Assembly (NCBI RefSeq): GCF_022458985.1
Contig: NC_061774.1
Span: 10,096,616-10,160,615, forward strand
Source of the DNA: Mugil cephalus
Lineage: Eukaryota > Chordata > Actinopteri > Mugiliformes > Mugilidae
Length of the DNA: 64,000 nucleotides
Direction of reading: 5' to 3'
Part shown: positions 12,019 to 24,104 of the stretch, in pieces
Position numbering within the stretch: the first letter of the stretch is position 1
How the letters are laid out: each line of letters opens with the position of its first letter
The notes under the pieces: generated by a model
What the model was told of the DNA's origin: nothing
Databases searched by the model: none
The model's input: the letters and a program-made list of their open reading frames with translations, nothing else
Translations under genes and position numbers: made by a program

Positions 12019-15000
12019 TCAGATTTCTGATCTGGGAGGGTCGTCACGCTCGGGATGTTCTTCCATCTGTCAAAACAATGAAGTCCAACATTAGACACTG
12101 GGATATAAGGGCGTGCTGCTATAGCAACTGGTTGTTCCTGGTATAAAGCATCCCACTCACCTGCGCATAATAGCAACTGCTCCTGGGAGTGAATTTCCAT
12201 GATGTCACTTTCCACAGAGATTTGCGGAGGGAGGCAAACAATTCATTGGTGTCACGCACCTAATAAATACATGCATTATGTATATTCTGCTGATTTTCAT
12301 AACCTTCAACAACTACACTGTACACTTCTATCTCTGAATGTAACAGGAAGTTTTAGTGTAGAACTGATAACATATTTAGGGAGGCATCTTTGTCAATTTA
12401 GGAGTTAGAATTAATAGCAAAATCTGCATATACCGTCTTTAAAAATATTTTTTTTCTCACCCTCATGCGATTCAGACATGCATTCCTGAAGTCCATGTTA
12501 GTGCTGCAGCACACAACACTGATGGAGGAACTGAGAATCACCTCAACAGCAGAACGCAGCTTCTCTTGGTGCTTCACACACAAACATATACCCCAATAAA
12601 TGATTGTTCACTATTTATTTTTAGAGTGAAATTAATGATTAATAAATAGGTGTCAAAGAATTGAAGGCAAAAAGCAGCAAATCCTCAGCCATGAGAATCT
12701 GGCAGCGGGACATGCAGTTGGTGGACTAGGACTGTGTGTGTGTGTGTGTGTGTGTGCGTTCTTGCCTTTTTTCTTTGATTCTGTGCTGACAGCGTGTTCT
12801 TCAGCTCAGTCTGCAGGGCTGTTGTGACAGCCTGCCTGTTGTTGTTGAGAACATCCTCCAGGTGGTGCTCTATCAATACTTCCGTAGCTGCAAGGACAGA
12901 CCACCCAGTTACTTCGAAGCTGCAACAACAACCTAAGCTTTTAGTGAACAGGAAGGACGTCTTGTTTTGTGATCGTGCATGCTCATATATGTCTCTCACA
13001 CATGATATCAGTGAGCTCTGAGACGAAGGGGTCGCTGTGCTGTAAGAAGAGGAAAAGTAGGAGACTCTGCTGCACTGTAGGAGGACTGGACTCTTGCTCT
13101 GGACCACGCCACTCTCCTTGCTCCACTGTGTACACAGTGCAACCGCTGTGCACAAGACCGGCAGGGGATGTTGAAACTGTCCCACGAAAATAAATAAATA
13201 AATCAACAAATAAGGGAACAAGAAGGGGAATGTGATTATTCGAGATGACGAGCCCTTAAAGTCTACGCACAGATCGTTGCATGAACAGTGGTGCATCACT
13301 GTAACAATTGCAACATGTACCCGTCACTGTGGCATTTCAGAAGTGCCTTTGGGTTGGGTACATTATTGTAATCCCAACTTAATTAATAATTCTAGTCTTC
13401 ACGTCTTTTCTTGCTAGTAAAACAACAACGCTAGTAACTCAACCATCTCAACCTTCAGGCTAAATTTCAATGATTCATCCGTGTGTGACAGAGTCTCCCA
13501 ATGCCAGAGATTACAGTCAACTGTTTAAGGAGGCCCTTCTCTTTAACTGTGAAAGAATAAGAGGTGATTTTTCAGACTTGTCATCTTGCTTGTGGTTTAG
13601 GAAAAATGCAGGTATTATGAAAGACCAGTTGCTGAGAAATTAGTCAAGTTTTGATTATTCTGATGACACGACCATGATGCTTCTGACTGTATCAGTGTTT
13701 ATTAAGTATAAAAATACCTTTGGTAAAACTCCTAAAACTTGACTTGGAGGGGGATCCCCCTTGTAAGTGCTTTCTGTCCAATATTTAGTTCTAGACTAAA
13801 GTCTGGACTACTACACATTTTTGTACAGATAAGTAGGTCCCCAGAGGATGAAATCTAATGACTTTGGTATGTTGTTTTGGTTTGTTTCGTTAAACATTGG
13901 ACAGTCTTCCACAAAATTTGTACTGATTTGTAATTTCTCTGGAAGCCTCTCAATGATGAGTGTCGGCTCGGCCATCATTCATCGTACTGTAATTCTAAAG
14001 CAACTCTGACACAAGGGGGGACTTTTCATCCCTCATCCAAGTGTTTTCTTTATAAACTCTAACAAGAGTGGTGAAACATCTTCAAAAATTCTTCAAGGCA
14101 TCATTAAAAAAAGCTCCCTTTGCTTTAGATAACCGGGCAGTCCTTTTTTTTTTTTGCCATGAAGTCTATATTTAAATTTCTACTTTATATTCCAACTTTT
14201 GTACAAATGACCAAATACGTGAACTGTGTAAATGTGAACGTAGTAAACCTTACATCTGTGAACACTGCATCCATTTTTTCAGTATTTCAGTGTTGCCTTT
14301 AACAAAAGCAAATAACTCCAGCTTTGCTTTTCTAGTGTGAGACAGGATGGGAACATGAGTCTCGAGTGTCAAGTTGAACCAAATGTCAACCTTATCTCCA
14401 CGACCAACTCCCCACCCTGAATCTTGTAAAATATTCGAGAGTAACAAAAGTTCCCGAAATAAATAAAGCACAGATGAGCATAATTAATGCGACAATCATT
14501 TCCGATCTGTACAGATTTGCAGCACTGTCACAACAAGCAAACTGTGAAATCCGTTCTTTCTCAGCGCTGTCACTTTAACTTATGTTCTCACTGTGTGTTG
14601 TGTGTGCTGTTTGCTATTTTCATTGTTCCCTTTGGTCTTACCCCTCTTTTTCAAATTATGGGTTTGTGTTGGCCAATAAAAAAAAGCTTTTAGTAGCTGC
14701 TTCGGGCGAGGGCTCAGTTCACATTCTCTAACAAATACATGCAGGTGGTAAAAATCAGCCTCCAACTCAGAGCTCACACTCGAGACAAAACAACTCCAGC
14801 CTTTAATTGTTTCATCTGACAAACAATATAACTTTTAAATACAGGATTAAGTGTCCTGAATGTCGGACGCACTCCAGGAAAACCACGTCATCTAACGAAA
14901 TGACTACGGCATGTACTGATGGTCAGGATGCATCCCGACCATCAGTACATGCTGTTCCGAGAGCTGCTTATGTTCTACCTTTGAAGGAGGAGCAGTGAAG

Positions 15001-17517
15001 TCTGCCCAGCCCCAGTTCCTGACAGTCAAGAGAGGCAGGAAGTGTTTGGAAGAATCCAGATGAGCCTGCGATGGGAACATTACTGGGGCCATATACTAAA
15101 ACCTGAAAAAAGGTTGTGTCAGGGAAGACTAATCCAGATCAGATGCCCAAATCATCTCTATTGAGTCAACATCCAGAAGCAGCAGTTCTACTTGGGAGTT
15201 AAATCCTCACCCTCCTCAAACCATGCACTGGCCGTATACGTGATTTCCTTCTTTCAGTAATTTGACCCTCCAGTCTCAAGATAGGGGCTAGAAAAGTGGT
15301 ATACCGATAGTTGGGCCTTTATGCTGGATTTGAGTCATGTGAAATGCTTGTTGCATGGCGGGACCATGGTGGAAATCCCCTCGCCCCGTACCTTCCTAAC
15401 GCTGGAGTGGGAAGGCAGCTGCATCTGACTATTTCTGTGACTCTCCGAGACAGCCAAGATTGGTCAGATGTGCGGAGACAAGTCAGCACGCTGTCTCTCC
15501 CTAGAGATTTGTTACACAACAACTGGTGACACAGTTCCTGTGCACAACAGAGTGCATTGCTATGGATTACTTAAAGCCGTCCCCATATTTAAATAACATC
15601 CTGTTTAGTTTTTCCATCTCTATGGTCACCTGTTCACTACACCATTCAAAGAGGATGTTGACAATAGACATAAACGTATTTAAAATCCAGTGAGGTTGGA
15701 TAACATATAGAGCAAACAATTGTGTTCAAACAGACCCGAGTCCATCTGACGTTACTCCTTTACTTTGGATGGGGTCACACTTCTAGTCTGAAGGGAGCAA
15801 TCTACTGTTTTCTAGTTTCTAGAGTTCTTTGGCCTTAGACTTGAAAGGGCCAATCTCTTCCCTGCTTTCATACAGCTGCAAACCATCCCATGTGTGTTCA
15901 TTCAAACCCTGAGTGAGGAAGCAGAGACGTGACATTTGGAACAAGCAGAGAAAGAGTTTTGAGACCCCAACCCTGTCCATGGACATACAAACAGAACCAT
16001 AATAAAAACCAGCAAAGGATATTTGTATGTGAGTGACTTCTGTTGCAAGATTGGGGTACACCAGCACACAGGGCCTCAGGAGACTAACAAGCTGGACACT
16101 GAGCTCCCCGAACAGGCCTTGATCCATAGCTTGTGGTGGGATACTGAGTGGAACCCTGCCTCCAAGGACAGGGTGTCCTCCCTGGCACCAGCGACCTTTC
16201 CTCACATTCAGCGGAGGCCTTAAAAAACAAGAAGAGACCATCACGTCCCATGAACAGCGAACAGACCAGTACGTGCTGCAGTTAAGCAAATGCTTAACGA
16301 AAATAAAGATGAAAATAATATAATTCAGATAATTAAAAACACAAACAGTACACACATCAACAACAACATATAAACATTGTTACTCTGTCGAACAGGTGAC
16401 ATCTAGGATCAGCGGTCGTTGGTCAGTGTTTGCAACTTTGCGCTTCAGCTTGACTCTGAAAGAATATGAACATGATATTAGCGCCTCATGAAATCAAAGG
16501 CTGACATTTTCATTGGTTCTATTTAAATTCATGAACTACCTTCAAACTGGAGCAGTGACTTTGTTATTATTGTCTAATTCTTAAAGCCAAAAACATCAGC
16601 CAAAAGTCTTTTAGTATGAGGTTACTTTTTGACATTATACAAAACATACTTACAAATTAACTTAATCCCTTCTGCGTAATGCAACGACTACGGCAGACAA
16701 CACAATTCCATTGTTAAAGACATTACACTGTTTTGAATGAACCTGCTCTACTGGGACATCACCCAACGAAATCATTTTTGCTTGCAAAGCTTCTGTTTTA
16801 CCTAAATTCTTGTTGTGAGATGTGCTGATTGAATTTGCATGTCAGGTGGATCTTTACCTGTTAGAAAAAATACAAAGAATTTAACCGTTGGCTCATTATC
16901 TTTGCATACGACCGTAGACAACACATTCCTTCTTACCCCGGCGTTAGCCAAACTAAATGTGCGTAGGTAGGCTTCTGTGAGAGTTTTCCACTCTGAGGTG
17001 CAGTGTCTTGCATCTTTCATCTGGACATTGTAAGAGATAAGAAGAAATAACAAGTCACTACCAAGTAAGGTCTGTCATCAAAATTCCATCTCAAGATATA
17101 ATGTCCAGCAGATACTTGGGTAGTTTTGGTCCACTTCTTAGGACCAGAAAAGTGATTTTCTGATTTTCATTTTAGTAATCTACAGCAGTCAGGTTCAGTG
17201 ATTTGCTCTCGCCTCAGTAATTATTAATGAGGCTAATAAAGTGCAAGTAAAGCATTACTGTTGACATTGACCTGAAAAGACAGGAGTAGTGCAAGGGGGC
17301 CGTGCAGGTCAGTGAATGTACTCAGCTCCTCTGGGTCAGGCTCAAGGCATGGGCACGCATGGGGAAACATGCTCTTCAAATCTGAGAGGACTAATGGAGC
17401 AGAAAAAGACACGATGAAGAAGCTGAAGATGTTTTTTATGTGTCTAAGCATATGTGTACATACCATGCTGGAGTGCTTTGGTTTTAATCCCTGCACACCA
17501 GGGACCAGCAGCTGCAA
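12019..17517 (-). CDS. Unrecognised multi-exon gene, possibly TOP6BL (5' end unresolved)
   Basis: Eleven exons connect in phase. 5' block: 17464-17517, 17272-17390, 16937-17020, 16802-16857, 16384-16455 and about 15989-16218. 3' block: 13000-13176, 12766-12887, 12461-12571, 12161-12259 and 12019-12066 (TGA). Distinctive peptides are AGPWCAGIKTKALQHVLSD, MFPHACPCLEPDPEEL, GHPVLGGRVPLSIPPQAMDQ, LVYPNLATEVTHIQISF, LLLFLFLQHSDPFVSELTD, EHHLEDVLNNNRQAVTTALQ and RDTNELFASLRKSLWKVTSW. About 390 residues are accounted for. The start codon was not found; ATG at 17782 (MTGEIVDYQLK) is a candidate first exon with a weak donor. Extra exons may lie between 13177 and 15988. Exons 15989-16218 and 13000-13176 are phase-compatible if joined directly. 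The intron after 12766 starts with GC instead of GT. TOP6BL, the meiotic SPO11 partner, is suggested only by vague resemblance and by an 11q13-like neighbourhood. It is not shown. Confidence 0.6.
12733..12756. repeat. (TG)12 microsatellite
   Basis: Twelve perfect TG units lie nine bases beyond the GC splice donor of the unnamed minus-strand gene, inside its intron. On the transcript strand the repeat reads (CA)n, a possible hnRNP-L type splicing element. Confidence 0.95.
14909..14952. repeat. 44-bp near-perfect palindrome
   Basis: The arms GCATGTACTGATGGTC (14909-14924) and GACCATCAGTACATGC (14937-14952) are exact reverse complements. The 12 central bases contain the self-complementary GGATGCATCC. 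Only one base pair of the 44-bp unit (14925/14936) fails to match. It lies in an intron or undetermined part of the unnamed minus-strand gene. Confidence 0.95.
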
Positions 17518-17776
17518 CTGTAATACAAAATCACAACACTTTGTACTGAAAGTCTGAAAGTCATAAAAGGCTTGTTTGTTCTTCTTTGCCAACAGTTGCT
17601 GGCAACAGTCCCTTAAACTTTACAGAGGTAATTTCTGGTTTATTCGGAAAATGCAAATTAATGCGACGTTATGCAACGTTATCGTGCCACTTCAATTTAT
17701 GTCTATGATCTGTTTTAAAAAAAACATTGTCGAGGGGAATTGTCCTTAATTTGAGTTGATAATCCACAATTTCCCC

Positions 17777-17842
17777 AGTCATGCTGTATTTACTGTTTTT
17801 GCCACTCAGTGGGCGTGGCCCCGGGCAGCAGTGACGTCATGG
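17777..17842 (-). promoter_or_regulatory. Likely promoter of the unnamed minus-strand gene (GC box plus CRE)
   Basis: GGGCGTGGCC (17811-17820, GC box) and the full CRE TGACGTCA (17832-17839) lie 12 bases apart. They sit just upstream, on the minus strand, of an ATG at 17782 and of the first identified exon at 17517. Promoter function is inferred from the motifs and position. Confidence 0.45.
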
Positions 17843-19380
17843 GAACCAGAATCATTATTTGTATTTGTTACTGTCTAAAAAATAATAATAATGATAAAAA
17901 AATAGGTTATAGGAACTTGGTTAAATGTTACAACTTACCTGTGCTATGTTCAGGGCCCACACATTAGAATTTAGCTTGGAGTGAGATTTATTTTATTTTT
18001 TTTGAGCGTGGCAAGGATCAAGTATAATTAATATATTAATGTAAAAAAAAGGCAAATTCTCTTAAAACAAATACATTGTTTTACGACTTGCAGGACAAAA
18101 AATTAAGTCTGCATTTGTGGAAGACGTGATTACGGCGCTGCTATTTCACTAAATACTATTTTCTGATTGGCTGAGAGGTCGCTGCCTTCGCTTTTTAAAA
18201 CAACTTAATTTAGCTTCAACAACATTTACAACACTAGTTTAATGTGTAATGTAATAAATGTGCTTCATTACTAATTACAGGCTATGTTATTAATGTGCAG
18301 CGAGTTTGATCACTTCTCTGAGAGAGAAATGCCATGTGTGGCGTGTGAACTCATTGATATGCGTGAGAGAGCCCTTGGCTATGTCTCACCTGTGCAGTTC
18401 AGCATTTTCACAGAAACTCCTTCTTCAGTCCACATTAGTACCAGAAGCCCCCCCGCAAACTTAAAACCATGCTGTTTTTGCTTTCCCATCAACATGATAA
18501 ATCGCAGCACCTGTGATGGACAAGACAAAGCCTAGCTTAGCATGCTAACCCCAGCTACGTTACGCTAGTTAGCTTCAAACATCGTTTTGCAGTTTGTCAA
18601 GTATAAAGTATCATGATCATACATACACATAAACTTGTAAAAATCTGTAATTGCTGTGCCTCTCGTTGGAAGAGACGCAAATTAAAACATTACCTGCTGA
18701 ATATCTCTTAGCATTTTTAGCTAGTTGTCACTTTGTCATATAAATGACTTGAGACTGTGTGACTAGCTAAATTACACAACCATTTCCCCCTTACGAAGTA
18801 ATTGCCCCCTCAATATTTTTTTTGAAGATTTATTTATTTATTTTTTAGCCAACAAGCAAAGGTCTTTCTTTACCTTACCAGTGAAGAAATTGATATAGAA
18901 TTAGCAAATTAATAACAAATGTTTTTGTGGAAATGTACATATTATTTCGCAGCTAAAAACACCACGAACACTAGAAATATGATAGTATAAATGTTAATTA
19001 ACACATATTCATTTACTTTTGTCTTTGAAAGTATGCCAGTATCAAAGTGGGATTTGTTATAAAGATAAAACATTTTTCCTTACATATAATATGTGTAGTA
19101 TGTATTCAAACATGTCAAGTTGCCTTTGTCTCACTTGACCTGGATGACTGAAAACATCCACTCTGTCATTTAATCAAACTGCTAAAAGAACACGTCACCA
19201 CAAACAGATTTGCTTGGATTTTATTACTATTTATTCATCCACATATATACAATGGTGAACTCTACGAAAACAAAGCAATGTCAGGAGATAAATACAACAC
19301 CAAAATGTTCATTTGCTTTGCCAACTGAGGTTTTACAATCCCTATTTGTATAAATATTTCTGAGTGTTCTTCAGGATGAA
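17843..19380. other. Intergenic, AT-rich, no gene seen
   Basis: The interval lies between the likely promoter at 17.8 kb and the 3' end of tstd1. It contains AT-rich sequence, A and T runs and no frame with coding character. The short open frame near 18284-18535 has no splice context or recognisable family. Confidence 0.5.
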
Positions 19381-21663
19381 TCATTTCGCTTCTTTTTTAG
19401 ACCACTCACTGTACGCACCAGCATAATTACGTGCACTGAAACAGAGGACAGAGAGAAGAAGAGTTCTTATTATTACATGTGAATCATACAGAGTAAATAT
19501 AAACATCATTTGCTGGTACATTAGGTACACTAGTGAAAACAAATGCATCTATAATATACATTAAGAGTCTGCACTAAACTCCCATCATGACTGTAATTTT
19601 CATTTCAAGTTCAAACGACATAAAAAAGGCGGTATTGAACCATATGATCATGCGGACGATGTACTTTGTGGTACTATGAAACTGGATTGAATTAAAAACA
19701 AAAGCATTTCCGTTATTTAGTCTAGCCCTCTGACTAAAATGGGATTTCCAAAGGAACAGAAACATGTGTTTGTGCAACACACTACAATTTAGTTATTTTA
19801 AACATATGCTGAATTTCAAAACCTTCAAGAAACTTGGATTTAGTGATGGGCTGTTATATTAGAATGCATTTGATTTCACTAGTGTACCTAATGATCTGGC
19901 AAGGCAAGTGTATTTCATAATAACAGAAAAATTAATAACTGATGTGTACTGCTAGTGCACAGAAACATTTTGTATTGGGACAATGTACATCTTGAAATGG
20001 TAAGGCCATGTACTAATGTAAGTAGTGAACTGCATAATTGTATAATCAGCAATAACTTATTTACTTCACGTATCCTAGATCACAGGCCTTCTTCGTAGCT
20101 GCAGCCCCTCGTTTGCCCATCTGGCAGTAAAACACCAGCTCCGATGAATCCTGTGGTGGCTTGGGTATGCCGTACTTGGCCTTGAACGCATCTGGATTCA
20201 TTTTCATAGCATCTTCAACTGTATCAACTGAAATGATTATGGAGGACGAGTCAAAAGCACAAAAGTTATGAAGATAATTTGGAACAACAAATGCAAAACA
20301 TAGAAAACCTGAGTTCAAAGACGCTTTACCGCCAACAACACACCCGTAGCTGCTTTGTGTCAGAATGATGTTTTGCTTTTTTCCCCTTTTCCCCATACAA
20401 ATTTTAAAAAAACAAGCTCACGTGGAATATTTATGGACCCTGGAATTTGTCCTTTAGCCACTTCTGCTTCAGAGCGGACATCAACCAGAAGAAGATTCTT
20501 GCTCTTTTCCATAAGCGCCTTCAGTTCCTCATAGGAGACATCTTTGACAGCTGGCAGTAAGAAAAGAAGACACAATAAGGATATTGATGACCTTTAACAA
20601 ATACTCCCATAAAGCTGCATCATAACATCATAAAAAAGTAATAAACCATCCCGATACAAGAACATATTACCAAAATCCTTTGGTAAAAATAGTAACGTCT
20701 GTATGATGGGTTCTATGCAGTCCACTCCTTGTGTGGATTCTTTGCACACATGCAAGCAATCTGACCAAACAATGTCAAGTACCAGCCGTGGCGTGACTGT
20801 TCAAGTCCCATTTCTTTTTTCAGTTTTCTAAAAGTCCTGTGTTTCTGCTATTCTCGATGCGGAGAATTCTCAACATTATCCTGATTTACATAAAAAATTG
20901 TTTATTTTGAATATGAGCTAAACATGTTGTGTTCAAATATCTTTAAGTTTATATCAGAAGAGCACGCACAACTTTGTTTTCTTTCTCTTTGTTTGCGTGA
21001 ATATGAATTGCTTAGAAAAGTCACAGACTTCGGTGAGCATTAAACACGTCTGGCGACAGGAAAGGCTACAAATATAATACAAAACAAAAAGTAAAAACCC
21101 AAAGGTCCACTTTCAGGGTACATTCCTCGCCAGAAGATTGCTCTTTTGTGTTGGCACTCCTACTTTCCCTTATCAAATACACAGGTCGTCACGGTATTAA
21201 AACAATTATCATGCTGTAAATAGTTGGTTGGCTGTTGCTCAGGTAACCGACTGCATTCTCCAAGGAGGGGTAACTTCCGGGTTGACCATATAAAATAAAC
21301 TGTATGCAGAGCAGCTGAGTCATCCTGAATCGCTCAAGTAAGGATACTGGAAAGGGATAAACTAATTCCTAAACTAATTAAATATTTACAAGCAAGAGCT
21401 GAGAAAAAAAGTAAGAGCTAAGAAAAAACAATCGAAACTCAAAACTGTAGACAAGTCTCAACAAGTTTATAAAATGGTTTAGTGGTGGTTTAGAACTATG
21501 ACTCGATTCTTAATTAAGTATTACTTATAGGAGCATTGCCTTAGTATTTCACACACAGCGTGTTTCTTTCTTCTTCTTTCAATTCTTTCTTTTTTAAAAT
21601 TTTATGTGTTAGAGAGAGTGTAACGATAAAAGTAGAAAAGAGACGCTTACCTGCGCCGCCCAT
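19381..21663 (-). CDS. tstd1: Thiosulfate sulfurtransferase/rhodanese-like domain protein 1 (4 exons, 119 aa)
   Basis: TSTD1 enzymes move sulfane sulfur from thiosulfate to acceptors such as glutathione. Exons are 21651-21663, 20422-20550, 20065-20227 and 19381-19435, totalling 360 nt with consistent phases. The protein begins MGGAAVKDVSYEELKAL. It contains one rhodanese fold: LLLVDVRSEAEVAKGQIPGS early, and the active loop YCQMGKRG with its catalytic Cys at about residue 88. It ends NARNYAGAYSEWSKKEAK. Length and the C-terminal ARNYAGAY block match human TSTD1 (about 115 aa). The very short first coding exon (13 nt) makes the start easy to miss. There is no signal peptide, so a cytosolic location is likely. 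The gene appears intact. Confidence 0.93.
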
Positions 21664-21850
21664 TCTGGCTGTAGTGAGAAGCTGCAGGTGGGCATAAAGA
21701 AGATCATATAATGAAACTAATTACATATGTTCATGAACTCGATAAACAAGTACACTTTCTTCCTGGTGGTAAATCATTGGCTCAGAAACTGTAGGAAGGA
21801 GGGACGCGCCAATAAAAGGCCAATAAAACGCGCCGCTCTGCCATTGTAGT
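21664..21850 (-). promoter_or_regulatory. tstd1 5' flank with paired CCAAT boxes
   Basis: Two CCAAT motifs (21809-21813 and 21820-21824) lie 11 bases apart, one helical turn, inside a local GC-rich patch (GACGCGCC and AACGCGCCG). They are about 145-160 bases upstream of the tstd1 ATG. They read CCAAT on the plus strand, so they are inverted relative to tstd1. NF-Y binding is inferred. Confidence 0.45.
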
Positions 21851-22462
21851 TTTAGATTTTCAAAATAAAGGTAGAAGCTATAAGTACAGAGGAAGAGGAG
21901 TAAGTAAATAACTTCTTTATAGAAGTTGGACGAATAGTGAAAGTCACTCGGTAAAGGACGTACACTATTAAAATATATTAAAAATATATCTAAAAAATAT
22001 GTTATGATCAGCTTGAAAATCTTTTAATGGACAAAAATGATTCACCCACGACTTTTAGACAGTTTTCAAAAAATATTTTTTATTACACATTTTTTAGTCA
22101 GCAACTATATTAAAAAAATAATATTTACAGTTATATTTGATAAAATAAGAAAACAACAACAACACAATAATACACCTACAGAGGTTAATTCGCCAGCAAA
22201 TAAACCTGAAGTTCTAACTCCTAAATAACATTATTAACCATTTCTTAGGGTTATTCATCCACGATCATCCAACTATTGATATTACCACTGCGTTTAGAGG
22301 TTTCTTGAATCAGGAGTTTAATCTCTTAAGTCTTTAAGCCTAATCATTTACAACATCAGTCAAAGCTGTTCTGCTTCAGTTCAAGGTCACACTGTTGCTG
22401 TGCCACTTTTCAAACAGGATAGAGCCTGATCAGTGTGACTGGGATGGATTGTCCTTGCTGGA
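21851..22462. other. Intergenic gap between tstd1 and lrrn4cl
   Basis: The gap holds AT-rich sequence and the 3' UTR of the minus-strand gene ending at 22463. No gene or repeat family is recognisable. Confidence 0.45.
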
Positions 22463-23251
22463 TCATAATGTCCCCCCTCTACTGTAAGAAGGGTTGCCGA
22501 GTCCATCAGTAGAGTCTCTCTTTGCCTTTTGACACTTCTTATATCGCCAGAGAATCACAGCTACTATGACAAGAAGCAGAAGCAGGAGAACCCCTCCTCC
22601 TAAGAGCAATACAAACGGGCTAAAATCGGAGGACTGAGGAGCAGAGTAACGCTTGCATGAGAACTCTGACGGGGCGCTTTGCCCTGCAGGGTTCACTGCC
22701 TCCACACACACCTTTGTCCCCACCTCCAGAGATCCCACCACACCCCGTCGTGAATTATCCCCAAACTCCAGGGTTTCACCGTCGCTCCCCTCAACCGTTA
22801 CTCTGTACAAAGAAACCACAGAAGATGGAGCACACCACTGCACTTCTATCTTCCCCCTGTCTTCCCCTTCACTGACTGGCAGCAGCGCTTGGATGACTGG
22901 TGCGTGAGGCAGCTTATCAGCTCCACTCATCCCCGGACAGACGCAGCCGGTCTCCTTCGAAAGTTGGGCACAGGGCTCCTGATTCTCCAAGCAGGGGTCG
23001 TACTTGCAGGGCTGAGGATCCCGGCGGAGAAGGGGAGTCTTCACAGAAGACACCAGCTCAGGAGGAGAGCTGGGGTAGTCAGGATCGTCTTCATCGTAGT
23101 CATCTTCAACTGAGCCCAACCCATTCATGTATATGATCCGTGGACGGGTGATGGGTGAGGCAGTAGAGGCCGCATGAGTGAAGAGGTGGGAGTGCATGAG
23201 ACGTGAGAGCAAAAAGAGAAGTGCTGCCAGGTTCCTGCACAGTGACGTCAT
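22463..23251 (-). CDS. lrrn4cl: LRRN4 C-terminal-like type I membrane protein (262 aa)
   Basis: The whole protein lies in one coding exon. I chose the ATG at 23251 because a splice acceptor (CTGTCCATAG) ends two bases before it; an upstream in-frame ATG at 23272 falls in the intron. The N-terminal 30 residues are hydrophobic (LAALLFLLS), likely a signal peptide. An acidic stretch follows, then a Cys-rich motif CKYDPCLENQEPCAQL and CVCPGM as in mammalian LRRN4CL. Next comes a fibronectin-III-like segment (IEVQWCAPSS to VCVEAVNPAGQSAPSEF), one transmembrane helix (LLLGGGVLLLLLLVIVAVIL) and a short basic tail of about 30 residues. The extracellular role of LRRN4CL is not well defined. The 5' non-coding exon was not located. 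Confidence 0.82.
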   Translation of the reverse strand: MTSLCRNLAALLFLLSRLMHSHLFTHAASTASPITRPRIIYMNGLGSVEDDYDEDDPDYPSSPPELVSSVKTPLLRRDPQPCKYDPCLENQEPCAQLSKETGCVCPGMSGADKLPHAPVIQALLPVSEGEDRGKIEVQWCAPSSVVSLYRVTVEGSDGETLEFGDNSRRGVVGSLEVGTKVCVEAVNPAGQSAPSEFSCKRYSAPQSSDFSPFVLLLGGGVLLLLLLVIVAVILWRYKKCQKAKRDSTDGLGNPSYSRGGTL

Positions 23252-24104
23252 CTCTATGGACAGAAATGACAAAAGTGATGAGAAGGACTTCTAAAATATT
23301 GGTCATATTACAGTCATACAAATATCACCAACACTGTTACGTTTGTGCATTGGGTTTGAGAGAGGACATAAATCTTCATTGTGAGTCCACGAGAGGCCAG
23401 TTACACAAAGGAATGTAAAAAGTAAATAAGAAAAGGTGAAAGAAAATAAAACGGAGTAGCTGAGGTTAATGTGTGACCAGACACTAATTGAAAACACACA
23501 CTGAAATTGGTGACAAAAGACAAAAACAAGGACTGCCAAGGGTGAAAAAACTGTATGCATCAGCTTTTAAGATGTTTTCCACAACAACATCTTTGAACAA
23601 ATACAGACAATATGGTATTTTACCAGTGTTTATATTATAGTCAAACGTCCAAGTTTACATCCCGTTAAACACCGTTAGATAAATAAAAGCTGAGTGCTGG
23701 AAGAAGTAGCACGGTTATTGGGGTGACCCCATCAGCTCTTCCATTCTCTGCTGGCAGTAAGCCAGATGAGTTCTGTGGGAACCCGAAACTGAGAACAAGG
23801 AGCAAGCTGTTGTTCAGTTTCAACTTATAATTAACTACAGCATTCAGTGAATCTTTTCTCGTGCCCTTAAATGCTGATCACTGAATCTTTAAGAATAGAA
23901 TAAACATGTAACCATTCAGCTGTTTACCATGTGGTTCAAATGCAGATCAACACAGAAGTCATGTGAATTAGTAGCAGTATTGAAAATGGTCTTCTATACC
24001 TGGTTGATGCTGATGAATCTCTCTCGCTGCCTGTTTGTCCTTTCGTGCTCTGGCTTCTCACACTGTGTGCTGGCGCTGTCTTCAGTTCTCACCACATTTA
24101 TTTC

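Noticed and set aside
14250-14471. Open minus-strand frame with a good GTAAG donor next to it
   Set aside because: The one open reading does not match the phase needed by the neighbouring exons, and the peptide has no recognisable features.
15819-15988. Continuation of the minus-strand frame past exon 15989-16218
   Set aside because: The frame stays open to a stop, but a GTATGT donor sits at 15988 and the sequence beyond loses the composition of the exon. I treat it as intron, with moderate doubt.
22653-23136. Overlapping plus-strand open frames opposite lrrn4cl
   Set aside because: These are antisense shadows of a GC-rich single coding exon.
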